DNA from: Aurelia coerulea
Taxonomy: Eukaryota > Cnidaria > Scyphozoa > Semaeostomeae > Ulmaridae
Length of the DNA stretch: 64,000 nucleotides
NCBI GenBank assembly: GCA_039566865.1
Contig: CM076948.1
Location: 14,891,001-14,955,000, forward strand
Direction of reading: 5' to 3'
The notes beneath the pieces are model-generated. The model was not told the origin of the DNA. It saw only the letters and a program-made list of their open reading frames with translations, and searched no databases. Positions 40,701 to 45,328 of the stretch are shown here, one piece after another (within the stretch, counting starts at the first letter, position 1; each line of letters opens with the position of its first letter). The translations under genes and the position numbers were made by a program.

Positions 40701-41648
40701 ATCAATGGCTGCCCGTGTAATTTACCAAAACTTGAGCGCCAGGATGGTGTACATGAGAATCGAATCCTACCTAATCACGTTGCATTATACTACTCTGATT
40801 ATGTAAAACGCATGAAACTCGAAAATAATTTCATGAACAATGTCTGGGTAACATCTGTAAAGCGTGTCGGCCCAAATAATCCACTTTTTGCTGTTTCAGG
40901 AAATCTCTACAACAGTACCACAGGTGGTACAGAGCCATTCAAAGTGTATTCTCGCAACGTTGTACTAGCAGTCGGTGGCTATAGTCGGCCGAAAACTCTA
41001 GATATACCTGGAGAAAGCCTGAAGTTTGTACGCTATAGCTTACCGGATCTCGATGATTTCCTGGAGGCGGCTGACAGGAAGCGATTGGACCCCGTTGTCG
41101 TTGTTGGTTGTGGCCTTGTTGCACTTGACGCTGTCATTGCGCTGATTGACAAGAAAATACCAGTTTTTCATGTTTTCCGAAAAGAAGCAAAAGATCCAAA
41201 AATTATTGTTAATCAACTGCCATCATCATACCCAGACTACCTGAAGATGAAGCCTTTGATGGCTGGTAAAAGTAGCAATGAGTTTTACACGCCTTTTCAG
41301 CTTTCCAGAGTAACCGACATTTTAGCAAGTAATGAATGTGTCATAGAACATGTGTCCGGAAAGAGCCGGTTGATTACTGCAACGTCCCAGGTGCTTATAC
41401 AAATAGGATCAAAGCCAAACCTGTCATTTATGGGTGAGATTGACAACCTGGCAGAGGATCCCTCGAAGGATATTGACATCAAAGAAAACCCAATTGATGT
41501 GGATCCTATCACATACGAAAGTAGCAGGGAACCAGGATTGTACGCAATGGGACCTCTCGTGGGAGATAATTTTGTGCGATTCATACTTGGTGGATCACTT
41601 GGCATTGTCAGTGGGCTGCAGAAAAAGTTGAAAATTGAAAAGAAGTAA
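13751..41648 (+). CDS. OSGIN: OSGIN-like FAD-dependent oxidoreductase gene (three coding exons)
   Basis: Joining 13751-13799, 24394-24530 and 40404-41648 gives 1431 nt, 476 residues and a stop, essentially the length of vertebrate OSGIN1. The splice junctions are GTGAGT...TTTACAG (phase 1) and GTATTT...GTTACAG (phase 0). An N-terminal dinucleotide-binding motif, VVVVGNGPSA, spans the first splice. A second glycine motif, VVVGCGLVALD, lies near residue 293, and the C-terminus has LYAMGPLVGDNFVRFILGG. The family relates to flavin-containing monooxygenases and is linked to oxidative stress response and growth inhibition in vertebrates. The start ATG at 13751 lies 20 nt after an apparent acceptor CAG at 13728-13730 with the upstream codons open, so a further 5' exon is likely. 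The introns (10.6 and 15.9 kb) are almost entirely transposon sequence. No stop or frameshift interrupts the exons. Confidence 0.9.
13800..14582. other. Intron 1, unique-looking part
   Basis: This is non-coding intron sequence before the Ty3/gypsy insertion. A minus-strand frame at 14398-14580 is not recognised. The 5-bp target duplication CCCGG (14583-14587) marks the insertion edge. Confidence 0.6.
14588..14730 (+). repeat. 5' LTR of the first Ty3/gypsy element
   Basis: It is 143 bp, starting TG and ending CA, and matches 23916-24059. The next bases, TTGGCGACGAGAACG, are the probable primer-binding region. The same TGGCGACGAG string follows the LTR of the second element at 59795. Confidence 0.9.
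14758..15399 (+). pseudogene. Ty3/gypsy gag (capsid part)
   Basis: It opens with the ATG at 14758, 28 bp after the LTR. The 213-residue frame has an acidic, proline-rich N-terminus. The capsid-like core follows (WKNWIADFNMFITASG, then RALLLYQAGPRIREIFKQIP, then YEVYRYRKSTQESQETLDQF), matching the gag of the second element at 59816 and 60777 onward. The zinc-knuckle part continues in another frame after 15400, so one frame break separates capsid and nucleocapsid. Confidence 0.85.
15400..16087 (+). pseudogene. Ty3/gypsy nucleocapsid knuckles and aspartic protease
   Basis: Two CX2C-type knuckles are readable near 15428-15520 (CHQCGEPFPHDKVC and CLKCGKKNHFAT). The second lacks its final cysteine because of a frame change. 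The frame 15467-16087 then holds the retroviral-type aspartic protease motif VVDTGATINVI (about 15709-15741). It ends just before palindrome 4 in the reverse transcriptase leader. It is broken relative to gag. Confidence 0.8.
16088..16985 (+). pseudogene. Ty3/gypsy reverse transcriptase, N-terminal two thirds, degenerate
   Basis: Around the palindrome at 16140-16350, the frame shows the reverse transcriptase landmarks WVSPIVVVPKKDGG (about 16434), ICVDMRLANEAIQ, FFTKLDLSQAYHQ, and the catalytic-site region NIADDLIVF (about 16773-16800), followed by FFGQVFSKHGTRPDPKR. In-frame stop codons occur near 16390, 16620, 16645 and 16757. The domain is cut at 16985 by the LINE and resumes at about 20230. 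Confidence 0.85.
16140..16350. mobile_element. TA-flanked palindromic element 4 (in gypsy reverse transcriptase)
   Basis: Both ends are CCGGGTGTCCCAAAATGATG reading inward. TA lies on both sides (16138-16139 and 16351-16352). At 211 bp this is the smallest intact member. The arms pair through GTATTATTGTTTGATTGCTT and CCAATGAACC. Removal with one TA leaves the host reverse transcriptase codons in frame. Confidence 0.9.
16986..20069 (+). CDS. LINE ORF2-type protein: APE endonuclease and reverse transcriptase
   Basis: The conceptual frame from 16851 is 1,072 residues, but its first 45 codons are Ty3/gypsy reverse transcriptase (FFGQVFSKHGTR region). The LINE protein proper starts at codon 46. 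Endonuclease motifs lie at roughly residues 103-315, reverse transcriptase at about 560-860 with YADD at residues 791-794, and the cysteine-rich tail at about 1,061-1,069. The role is target-primed reverse transcription of its own RNA. With all catalytic motifs present and no stop, this is the least decayed reverse transcriptase in the window. The missing natural N-terminus makes independent expression doubtful. Confidence 0.88.
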   Translation, partial: LDYSSNALTGSLGSSVAETPILETSIKSVSSSSLASIENETFDIREIFELRTKNSNNPFIGFLNINSLRNKIVDLRLIMERCLPDILVIEETKLNSDFKTETFLINNYQKPIRRDRNEFGGGIMQFVRKGVICNRVPTFESPSLEIICSELTVCKKKWIIFSIYRPPDATNLELYFRELSLSLNSALDKYDNVLIMGDINIDTHDMQHPGYIKFISFCDVFGLSNLVKDKTCFTRDHSSSIDVMLTNKPRCFQNTSVFETGLSDFHGLVLTLMKIHIPRLKPKIVKYRSYKKFDSEKFLQDVKNTNFKADVNDVNLSYRNLSSAFRKLVDKHAPLKTKVQRGNTAPFMNQQLQKAIYTRSRLKKRLNKNPTTENRNKFKKQRNKCVSLRKKAMKNHFKEATSNGTLSNKEFWDLVKPFLSNKGGLMSSDISLVKDDTVITDDRELTEIFNDHYVNIVEKSSGKKPSSLAKDTGIIDDRQIVRLILDKYKNHPSVLAIIQNPEQSLNTFTFHEISNQEVKKLLKSLDGRKSTGEDQIPPKLVSLASNELTVALTMAINYSIRNSCFPDDAKKAAVCPLDKGEPNRTVERNFRPVSVLNTFSKIFEKVLKQQLIQHLDNTLSVFIAAYRRAYGTQHVLIRLIEDWRSNLDNDYLVGAILMDLSKAFDCIPHDLLIAKLHAYGFEEDALVLTYSYLKRRKQSVRINNTYSSFQEVISGVPQGSVLGPILFNFYINDLFLFIKQATLYNYADDNTLTYFSKSMPDLVNILEKETGIALSWLEQNEMIANPEKFHALLLRKNQTNTSGEQININGNVIKSEETVKLLGVTLDYKLDFDPHISNLCKKAASQLNVLKRLKMFIGFKEKKILVQSFVCSNFDYCPLVWYFSSSKSLQKIEKLQERALRFLYNDHTSSYNDLLSKSSKCTMQVARQRLLCIEIFKTLNHLNPPFMQRIFELRSSNYSLRNPNNLAHFRPNQTTFGSKSLKSIGPQIWNGLPNEIKSAENFKSFKALIKQWDGPNCKCSACKCQPV
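16986..20226 (+). mobile_element. CR1/L2-like LINE with an open endonuclease plus reverse transcriptase frame
   Basis: The insert splits the gypsy reverse transcriptase between 16985 and about 20227 and ends in an ACACACAC tail. Its protein runs open from the left junction to the stop at 20067-20069. It includes an APE-type endonuclease (FIGFLNINSLRNKI, then ILVIEETKLN, MGDINID, GLSDFHGL), a reverse transcriptase (NFRPVSVLNTFSKIFEKVL, LMDLSKAFDCIPHDLL, GVPQGSVLGPILF, YADDN at 19221) and the C-terminal CKCSACKC. No internal stop occurs in about 1,027 codons. The 5' end, including any ORF1 and the natural start codon, is missing. Related truncated copies lie at 1531-1860 and 24604-25740. Confidence 0.92.
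20227..20984 (+). pseudogene. Ty3/gypsy reverse transcriptase C-terminus and RNase H
   Basis: After the LINE the frame resumes with VRSLLGMANYSSQYI (connection), then TYIVVDASPVGLSAILSQ and VVAYASRSLTDVEQRYSQTE (RNase H). Frame shifts at about 20600 lead to FHLFVYGHEFTLVTDHKPLE and RIERWVLRLQPYSF, then ADNPADYLSRHP. One stop lies at about 20379 and frame changes at about 20600 and 20984. The order and motifs are typical of mag-type gypsy RNase H. Confidence 0.85.
20997..21835 (+). pseudogene. Ty3/gypsy integrase, zinc-binding and catalytic core
   Basis: The HHCC region reads HESHQGISKTKALL, then LESCLACQ. The core carries the D,D-35-E pattern in VDFVGPLPSSEYLLVVID, VKSDNGPPFSSDEF and YWPQANGEVERF. 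The frame is open from 20997 but from 21836 it reads into an inserted DNA element, so the last codons of that frame are not integrase. The integrase C-terminus continues at 22852. Confidence 0.88.
21836..22271. mobile_element. TA-flanked Tc1/mariner-like MITE with CAGTAGTG ends
   Basis: The left end is CAGTAGTGTCCCGCATATAA and the right end is its exact inverse. TA lies on both sides (21834-21835 and 22272-22273). Inner repeats ATAAGAAAC recur at 21852, 21912, 22168 and 22215. The 436-bp interior is non-coding. CAGT ends with TA duplication fit Tc1-type elements. It sits exactly at the left edge of the 22274-22844 element. Confidence 0.88.
22274..22844. mobile_element. DNA element with TTAGACTGAT ends in gypsy integrase
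   Basis: The left end TTAGACTGATGATATG and the right end inverse TTAGACTGATTACGATG share 10 exact bases, with weaker pairing beyond, such as TATCGCTA. The host gypsy sequence AGCAATA occurs on both outer sides (21829-21835 and 22845-22851), giving a 7-bp target duplication, or 8 bp (AAGCAATA) if one terminal base is shared. The interior is non-coding and the superfamily is not assigned. After it the integrase frame resumes in register. Confidence 0.75.
22852..23280 (+). pseudogene. Ty3/gypsy integrase C-terminal tail and 3' region
   Basis: The frame resumes with RHAKESTITVGDRVLVKQ and continues through RFSHTPYIVISRKGSRVTAK, the small C-terminal integrase domain usual in mag-type elements, then stops near 23028. 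The remaining sequence to 23280 is the end of pol or 3' leader and is not recognised further. No env-like gene is seen. Confidence 0.75.
23281..23897. mobile_element. TA-flanked palindromic element 5 (before the gypsy purine tract)
   Basis: The left end is CCGGGTGACCCAGAAAAAAG and the right end reads inward CCGGGTGACCCAGAAAAGAG. TA lies on both sides (23279-23280 and 23898-23899). It is palindromic throughout with its centre near 23590. Matched blocks include AAATATTTCA, AGACTAGCCTA, CCCCTGTTTTTGACGACTTT and AACACGCTCCT. Frame 23472-23834 (-) is an artefact of the arm. Confidence 0.9.
23916..24059 (+). repeat. 3' LTR of the first Ty3/gypsy element
   Basis: It is 144 bp, TGTAATATTG to GATATAACA, paired with 14588-14730. 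It is preceded by the purine tract at 23901-23912 and followed by the target duplication CCCGG (24060-24064). Confidence 0.9.
24173..24200 (+). repeat. Solo end of the CCGGGTG palindrome family
   Basis: CTGGGTGAGTCAGAAAAAAG matches the family terminus, but no inverse partner was found before exon 2 at 24394 or just after it. It is probably a truncated copy or a chance match at the edge of recognition. Confidence 0.4.
24394..24530 (+). CDS. OSGIN: OSGIN-like exon 2
   Basis: Acceptor TTATTTACAG ends at 24393 and donor GTATTT starts at 24531. The 137 nt complete the GNGPSA dinucleotide-binding motif and encode ICLSHLLSGNWPYY, then DPLLNDRM. This matches the position and character of the OSGIN N-terminal region after the first glycine motif. 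The frame is phase 1 in, phase 0 out, consistent with the neighbouring exons. Confidence 0.9.
24604..25740 (+). pseudogene. 5'-truncated LINE, same family as 16986-20226
   Basis: Similarity begins at CGACGGAAACA (compare 19068) and runs to the 3' end. The frame includes VISGVPQGSVLGPILFNFYI, then the catalytic site mutated to YADNN (24759 onward) in place of YADDN, then LLGVTLDFKLDFDLHISNL and the terminal IGPQIWNGLPKE. A stop occurs in the reverse transcriptase (LFIK-stop) and frame breaks follow at about 24905 and 25380. It is dead. Confidence 0.9.
25741..26149. repeat. Intron sequence with a ~35-bp tandem duplication
   Basis: CACACACAATTCTATTTCA occurs at about 25743 and again at about 25778 with an AAAGAAAGAGAGCG spacer. 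It abuts the 3' end of the LINE, so it may have formed at insertion. The remainder is unremarkable intron DNA. Confidence 0.5.
26150..27120. repeat. ~970-bp foldback palindrome in intron 2
   Basis: Left-arm blocks GGCCTTAGGACGACATTATA, CAGTTAATTTCTAACGTTTG, GATAATTTTCTTGG and CCGCTTGCTCTGCACTGTTT have inverse partners between 26870 and 27117. Further in, GCCTGCCAAAAGTC pairs with GACTTTTGGCAGGC (26447 and 26692). The loop is about 200 bp. No clear target duplication was found, and the outermost boundary is uncertain by about 30 bp. The frames inside (26330-26653) are palindrome artefacts. Confidence 0.8.
27121..27539. other. Intron 2 spacer
   Basis: No gene or repeat was recognised. The stretch lies between two foldback repeats. 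Confidence 0.4.
27918..30242 (+). mobile_element. LINE copy (CR1/L2-like) inserted in the foldback arm
   Basis: It is bounded by AACAT duplications (27913-27917 and 30243-30247). The uninterrupted sequence is preserved as its inverse in the opposite arm at about 31846-31851. Frames at 28035-28616, 28772-29626 and 29785-30063 together hold a pre-RT region, RT motifs (NYRPIFVLPFLARLFEKLIY, HLKKAFDTGDHAIL, GVPQGSCLGPLLFLIYINDL, YADDT at 29231) and the C-terminal tail (FAFRGAKIWNDLSREAKQAP). Two frame breaks and one stop at about 29776 inactivate it. It has an AAAATG-rich 3' tail and lacks the endonuclease, so it is 5'-truncated. Confidence 0.9.
30959..31011. repeat. Small hairpin in the foldback loop
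   Basis: TTTCTCCAACAT at 30959 pairs with ATGTTGGAGAAA at about 31000, with inner pairing TTGCGC/GCGCAG around a 7-nt loop. Nearby, GGCAGGGGCACATTTTAAT is tandemly duplicated (31028 and 31051). Confidence 0.6.
32420..33690 (+). pseudogene. DUF6589-like gene, truncated copy A
   Basis: Two blocks match copy B (51333-56721). At about 32707-32870 the frame reads HLQAFKKMATEKGWKSHKIK, then VCNTCIETAELKK, corresponding to YLQAFRKLAVERGDKAHKVV and VCTKCIELAPLKR in B. At 33255-33660 it reads FFKDALDNEYMVIVFIEDYH, NIHTNHRPTTESQTKVAHIA and PESQISRLLAHDYQK, corresponding to FVDDYHNIH, TQTQVCHMATLL and PESQRNRLLIHDYQK. The acidic linker, the middle domain and everything after RSMENCK are missing. It is cut at its 3' end by the LINE starting near 33690. 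Short ATG frames such as 32744-32983 are pieces of it. The function is unknown; the family call is inference. Confidence 0.6.
33690..34660 (+). pseudogene. 5'-truncated LINE, same family as 27918-30242
   Basis: The frame reads VQSDSSLDWKEQLKAVSAK, VSKAIGFLKYAKKYLPRETL and VEPHFRYCCSV, a stop near 33871, then the open frame 33894-34268 (LQKLQNRAARIVTGSSFDTP, then FSFRGAKIWNSLSAESKQAS). The 3' part ends with GGCCCCTTGAAAA...GGGCTACCCTCC and an AAATC-repeat tail near 34645-34660. It is a dead copy that truncates DUF6589-like copy A. Confidence 0.88.
34661..35039. other. Intron spacer with ACTACCGCTGACC direct repeats
   Basis: ACTACCGCTGACC occurs at 34688 and 34714, flanking CAGTAGTCAGCTCGAA. 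The rest is AT-rich and not recognised. The minus frame at 34864-35046 is not supported. Confidence 0.4.
35040..35490 (+). pseudogene. LINE 3' tail fragment of a third family
   Basis: With frame corrections the sequence reads ILRELHWLPVMCRIQYKILL, LTFKCIKNIA, KYLVDLL, then GDRAFVHLWNELAYSLRAAN and SIESFKTLL. This is the LHWLPV...APKLWN-type tail common to LINEs of marine invertebrates. It ends with the 3' untranslated segment GCGCCTATGAGCCCTGAGGA. There are several stops. Confidence 0.75.
35490..37740 (-). pseudogene. R2/R4-like LINE: reverse transcriptase, CCHC knuckle and restriction-like endonuclease
   Basis: On the minus strand, from 37726 down, the frames show GCRRKNRGTADQLYIDKMIL (RT), FQGDALSPLLLVITLIPL and the catalytic YMDDLK (about 37007-37024). 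The 370-residue frame 36936-35824 carries WAIPVLRHSAAFLNWTKADL, LYIPRKEGGRGLMSVEDTV and a knuckle CRMCGKADKSINHLSSEC. Frame 35941-35621 gives the nuclease region RTPDMVIVDKK, then QIIDFAVPYDTRVDEKERE. A CCHC knuckle followed by a PD-(D/E)XK-like nuclease is diagnostic of the R2/R4/NeSL group rather than APE-type LINEs. A 32-bp tandem duplication at 35877-35926 breaks the frame. The 5' end is truncated near 37740. Confidence 0.85.
37803..38196. mobile_element. Palindromic element with 9-bp target duplication
   Basis: CTCCTTAGA lies on both sides (37794-37802 and 38197-38205). The 394-bp body contains repeated, inverted motifs: AAATTTCAACCCGGGCTGAG near the left end, inverse AACATGGGTTGAAATTT near the right end, and inner copies CAACCCGTGTTGAAATTTCA and CATGTAAACGC. 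A 9-bp duplication is in the range of Mutator-like elements, but the termini are not diagnostic. It is non-coding. Confidence 0.65.
38206..39216. other. Intron 2 spacer, no gene recognised
   Basis: Short frames (38207-38446, 38425-38631, 38530-38766) lack recognisable motifs. No large repeat was seen. Confidence 0.4.
39217..39690 (-). pseudogene. LINE 3' fragment
   Basis: The minus frame 39429-39653 reads RSLRNTDTNLRIPRFTTSYG, then RSFSYRGVTVWNKLNTEIKS, then FKNLLKQALK, the standard C-terminal LINE tail. It is followed (on the minus strand) by a 3' untranslated region ending in an AAATG-rich tail, seen on plus as TTTCATTTCATTCATTTC at 39219-39236. The catalytic part is missing. Confidence 0.85.
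39691..40403. other. End of intron 2
   Basis: Non-coding sequence ending in the acceptor TTATTTCGTTACAG. In-frame codons before 40404 (from an ATG at 40323) are intronic, because the splice joins exon 2 to GACCTCGAT in phase 0. No repeat was recognised. Confidence 0.6.
40404..41648 (+). CDS. OSGIN: OSGIN-like exon 3 (terminal, 414 codons plus stop)
   Basis: It starts at the acceptor CAG/GAC (40403/40404) and encodes residues 63-476. It reads DLDNLSDGLYDARSKNPVSI, then LFDKLHHPNADF and LPGGTWHHM. A flavoprotein core follows with VVLAVGGYSRPKTLDIPGE and the second nucleotide-binding motif VVVGCGLVALDAVI (about 41091-41133). Near the end are GLYAMGPLVGDNFVRF and FILGGSLGIVSGLQKKL. These match OSGIN1/2 in order and spacing. 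The whole exon is open, with no sign of decay, so the gene is likely functional despite its transposon-filled introns. Confidence 0.92.
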   Translation, partial: DLDNLSDGLYDARSKNPVSILFDKLHHPNADFMTHEPTALTWKYDEAVSFKHIVLGLGLPGGTWHHMSYSQYSLSLDYWLELPGFPFKTWKEEHNYRNQINGCPCNLPKLERQDGVHENRILPNHVALYYSDYVKRMKLENNFMNNVWVTSVKRVGPNNPLFAVSGNLYNSTTGGTEPFKVYSRNVVLAVGGYSRPKTLDIPGESLKFVRYSLPDLDDFLEAADRKRLDPVVVVGCGLVALDAVIALIDKKIPVFHVFRKEAKDPKIIVNQLPSSYPDYLKMKPLMAGKSSNEFYTPFQLSRVTDILASNECVIEHVSGKSRLITATSQVLIQIGSKPNLSFMGEIDNLAEDPSKDIDIKENPIDVDPITYESSREPGLYAMGPLVGDNFVRFILGGSLGIVSGLQKKLKIEKK

Positions 41649-42120
41649 AATTAGTTGATGATGTAGCTGGTATTACGCAGTAGATGCATAATTTATCTGG
41701 AGACATCCACAAAATACGTACGCAAAATTATATGATTTCAGGCTATTCGTCAGGACCCTCCCCCCCCCCTTGTACACTTTTGAAAAGGATAAAAAGTCAA
41801 CTTTTCATAGAGCGTACGCTTTCGGCTTGACCCACAAGTGCGTACGTATTTTATGGTGGCTGTTTTCGTACACATGTAGATTCAGGCTAAACGTATTGCA
41901 ATTATTCCCAGTTGTGGCTGTCATCAAATTGAGGCCACAATAAAAGTTAGATCACTTTAGCAGTTGGGGCACCAGCGTCAAATCCATTGTAGCGATGACA
42001 ACGATGATTTTAACATGCCTTTGTCCACTTTTTATGGTGTAGTTTACGGGCACGAATGTACGGTAAGGTATGCTAAATTCAATTACTTTTTGATGTTATG
42101 GTAAGAAATTTGATATCACG
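41649..42120 (+). terminator. 3' untranslated region and candidate polyadenylation signal of OSGIN-like gene
   Basis: An AATAAA hexamer lies at 41939-41944, about 290 nt after the stop codon. It is the first canonical signal downstream. A short C-run occurs at 41760-41769. No further gene is seen before the palindrome at 42123. Confidence 0.4.
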
Positions 42121-42122
42121 CA

Positions 42123-42581
42123 CAGGGTGTCCTCAAAAAATTGTGCCCAGTTTGCCTGAAGATGGCAGCAAAACGACAAAAAATTCTCACCAAAATTGTG
42201 CATGATGTGGCTCTTCAGATATTCCATTGAAGTTTGCTACCATCTCCGTAAAAATCTGTTGAAAAAAGACGGAGCTATGACCTTCAGGAGACCAAATTTG
42301 CTTGATGACTGGAACCAGCGGTTGGCCATTCTGTATTAATATTTTGCAGCAAAAAATAGCTTCATGTGAGGCAAGAAGTAGTTTCTGCTAGGTAAGGAAT
42401 AGTTGATAATGATGATTATCAGAATTTTCACTAGAGCTATAGGTCATAGCTCCTTCATTTTTCAACGGATTTTTACGGGGATGGCAGCAACTTCATTTGA
42501 ACATCTGAAGAGCAGCATCATCTTTTGCTGTTTTGTCGCAATCGTCAGGCAAACGGGGCACAATTGTTTTGCGACACCCTG
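42123..42581. mobile_element. TA-type palindromic element 6 (CAGGGTGTCC ends)
   Basis: The left end is CAGGGTGTCCTCAAAAAATT and the right end reads inward CAGGGTGTCGCAAAACAATT. TA follows on the right (42582-42583); the left flank is CA, a likely decayed TA. The arms pair through TTGCCTGA, GATGGCAGCAAAA and CCGTAAAAATC-type blocks with the centre near 42355. It has no gene. Its second base (A) differs from the CC start of the other members. Confidence 0.85.
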
Positions 42582-42583
42582 TA

Positions 42584-43288
42584 GTCAAATAATGTTGGTA
42601 TGTCTACGACGGCTGAGCAAAGGACCTTTCCTCGATACCAGAGTTTGAAACATTGTTTAGAACATATGAGTTGTTATCTGCAGAATTTCCCGTGTAGTTA
42701 ACAGGTTGGAAGAAACGTTGGGTCCCTGTGGGGGAAATTTGCAATTTTGATTAGGGATTGCAGACCGATATTTCTAAAGATAATTCGAATGAAGCATTTT
42801 CATCTACTCGTAACACGAGAAAGAAGAGATCGACTTTAGTCAGCTGAATTTCATATCTATGTTTGCATCTTCGGTTCATTGTAAAAATCAATTCTTTGCG
42901 ATGCAACAAATATAAAAACTACAGCATGAACGGTCCAAAGTGGTTGTTGTCTCTCATCCATTTCCGGAAATGGGTTAGGGGATACCGAGGTCAATTGTAA
43001 CACTTGAAAATTGAAAAACCAGCCATATCGTCTAAGTAATAATGATTAATGGTGCTCTTGGAGGGAAATGATATTGTAGTTGCATCTCTTGGAATGAAAT
43101 GAATCTTAAATATCTTTAAAATCATTGTAGATGATTATTGCGCGACTCTGTTTTTTCCCTAAGCAAAATGTGACACCAGGTAGCAGATTATTGATTGCTT
43201 CAAAGAGAAGAAATTGAAAATAAGACGTGGTCCATATTTCTTTGTAAATTTTGGTGCATCAATTGAAGTTGAATCGATCAAGAAAGAA
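42584..43288. other. Non-coding spacer
   Basis: No recognisable gene or repeat. Confidence 0.4.
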
Positions 43289-43290
43289 TA

Positions 43291-44257
43291 CCGGGTGTCC
43301 CAAAAAAAAGGTAACAGATTTGATGGGGACTAGCGATGAGAGGATAAGTCGAATCGATCCCAAATAAGTTTTGAAGTACTCTTCGATAGTTAAGTTGAAG
43401 ATTAATACCTCGTTTGTTGATATTGGTGCATCAAGAGTTGAAATATTAATCTCGAAAGCCAAAATTTGCGTCCATCTACAAACCAGAGCTTTTGGGTTTT
43501 GGCCTAAACTGCTAACGCGCTTGTTAGGGGAATCTCCTCAGTCGAAGACGTTTTTGGACAAGGATCGGTCCTTTGGGTACCCGTTTGAAAAGAACATAAA
43601 GAACTGAAAACTAACAAACAAATTAATGAATACAGTCACCAAGGAATATTTTTCTCCAGTCAAAATGCATTTACAAAAGTACCCCAAGCAAAGCACGAAT
43701 GAGCATTTTTTATGTTCTCTTGGGCATATACGATTGCTTGTTTCGTAATAATTTCGTGAGAGATGATGCAAAAAACATTTCATTCAAGCAATGATGATTG
43801 CAAGATAGTCTATGTGTTAAAACCTACGGGACTTATTTCGCTGATGAATAACTTTTCTCAGGCGGGTGTAATTTTAAAGTTTTTGTAGAATCAAGAAACT
43901 GGTCTCTTCGGGGCTAAATTCTTTAATCTGATTGTAAAGTTCAGAGTCAGATTTCCACTAAAATGTGTTCCTAAGCACGAGGTTTCTTGTTTGTACTTGG
44001 CTATGATTGAGGAGATTCCACAACACAGCGAGTTAACAGCTTAGGCCAAACCCCAAAAGCTCTGGTTTGGAGTACGAGGCAAAATTGGACTTTTAAGATT
44101 AATATTTCAACTCGTGATGCACCAATATCAACATATAAGGCATCAATCTTCAAGTTAACTATCTAAGAGTACTCCAAAACTTATCAGGGATTGATTCGAC
44201 TTAAATTCTTATCGCTAGCCCCAATCAAATCTGTTACCTTTTTTTTGGGACACCCGG
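43291..44257. mobile_element. TA-flanked palindromic element 7 (CCGGGTGTCCC ends)
   Basis: Both ends read inward CCGGGTGTCCCAAAAAAAAG. TA lies on both sides (43289-43290 and 44258-44259). At 967 bp it is the longest intact member. The arms pair over about 250 bp through GGTAACAGATTTGAT, GATATTGGTGCATCA and CCAGAGCTTTTGGG, with a central unpaired part near 43600-43950. Short frames inside are artefacts. Confidence 0.9.
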
Positions 44258-44259
44258 TA

Positions 44260-45326
44260 GTTGTTTTTTTTTTACAAATTTCATACATTTTTAGCCAGAT
44301 TAGAAGCTGAATCAAAACCAAACCATTGGCCAGCTCACACTTGGCCAATTGTAACAGCGTGTTACATTTGCCTCTGACCTGCTGAGCTGTCGTTATTTCC
44401 CATTTTCACATCTCATAAGCTGTGGAGCTTACAGTTTTTAACGTAGTTTTGATCCTGAATAGATTTTCACGTCATGTCTGTGATGTGAAAATGAAATTCT
44501 TTGCGCAAGAACAAATTCTTTCAGACACAAATCTACAGTGGAAGCACGTTTTACTTTCGTGCTCAAAACATGTTTTTCCCCCCAATAATTTCTCAAATTT
44601 AGCTGAACATCTCTGCATTTCAAGTCGTATGTAGACGGTTACAATGGCATGTTATGTGCAAAAGTCATATTTTTGGCACTTTTCTGCGAAGCGTGAGAGC
44701 CAGTGTTACAATTGCCCCGCGTTACAATTGTCCCCGGTCTCCCCTACATTCTATGGAATGATGGAAAATCAAATGCGTTCGTTTTTGAAACTGCTTCCCT
44801 TCGCTTTTTTGTTAGATATTTTATATGAACGATTCGAGAACAAGCAGCTATTTGTTCCTCCAAGAGAAACATTGTCATAAACTAGCAGGTAATCACTTTC
44901 AAAACACCAACGAAACTTGCATTAGATCTTTTACTCATATTTGTCGCAGTTGAATTGCTTTTTGCTCAATCTTACTATCTCCATACAATTTGCTGTCTAC
45001 GTTTTCCAGCTACGCCAACTGCTGGCCTACTTTTTAACAGAGAGCATTCTTTTTGGGGCGATACTTTCTGACGGGCGTCTTGAGACAATGTGATGGACAA
45101 TCCTTGACTCACCAAGCTGTGAGTAAATTTACCAGAGCTACATGACAACTGAAAGATCATTGCATAATAGTTTAAACGATTTTTATTTGCAGGTTCGCGT
45201 CTTGAAGGATAACTATTGAATAATTAGAATCATAAATTCTTGCCACTCTTGCACGAAAGAGTGGCAAGTTGATTATTGATGTTTACACGCTGGCAAACGT
45301 CCTGCACTATTGTGGTAGATACGACT
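44260..45326. other. Non-coding spacer
   Basis: No recognisable gene. Frames 44422-44634 and 44644-44880 show no motif. GTTACATTTG/GTTACAATTG phrases recur at 44361, 44705 and 44722 but form no clear array. Confidence 0.4.
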
Positions 45327-45328
45327 TA

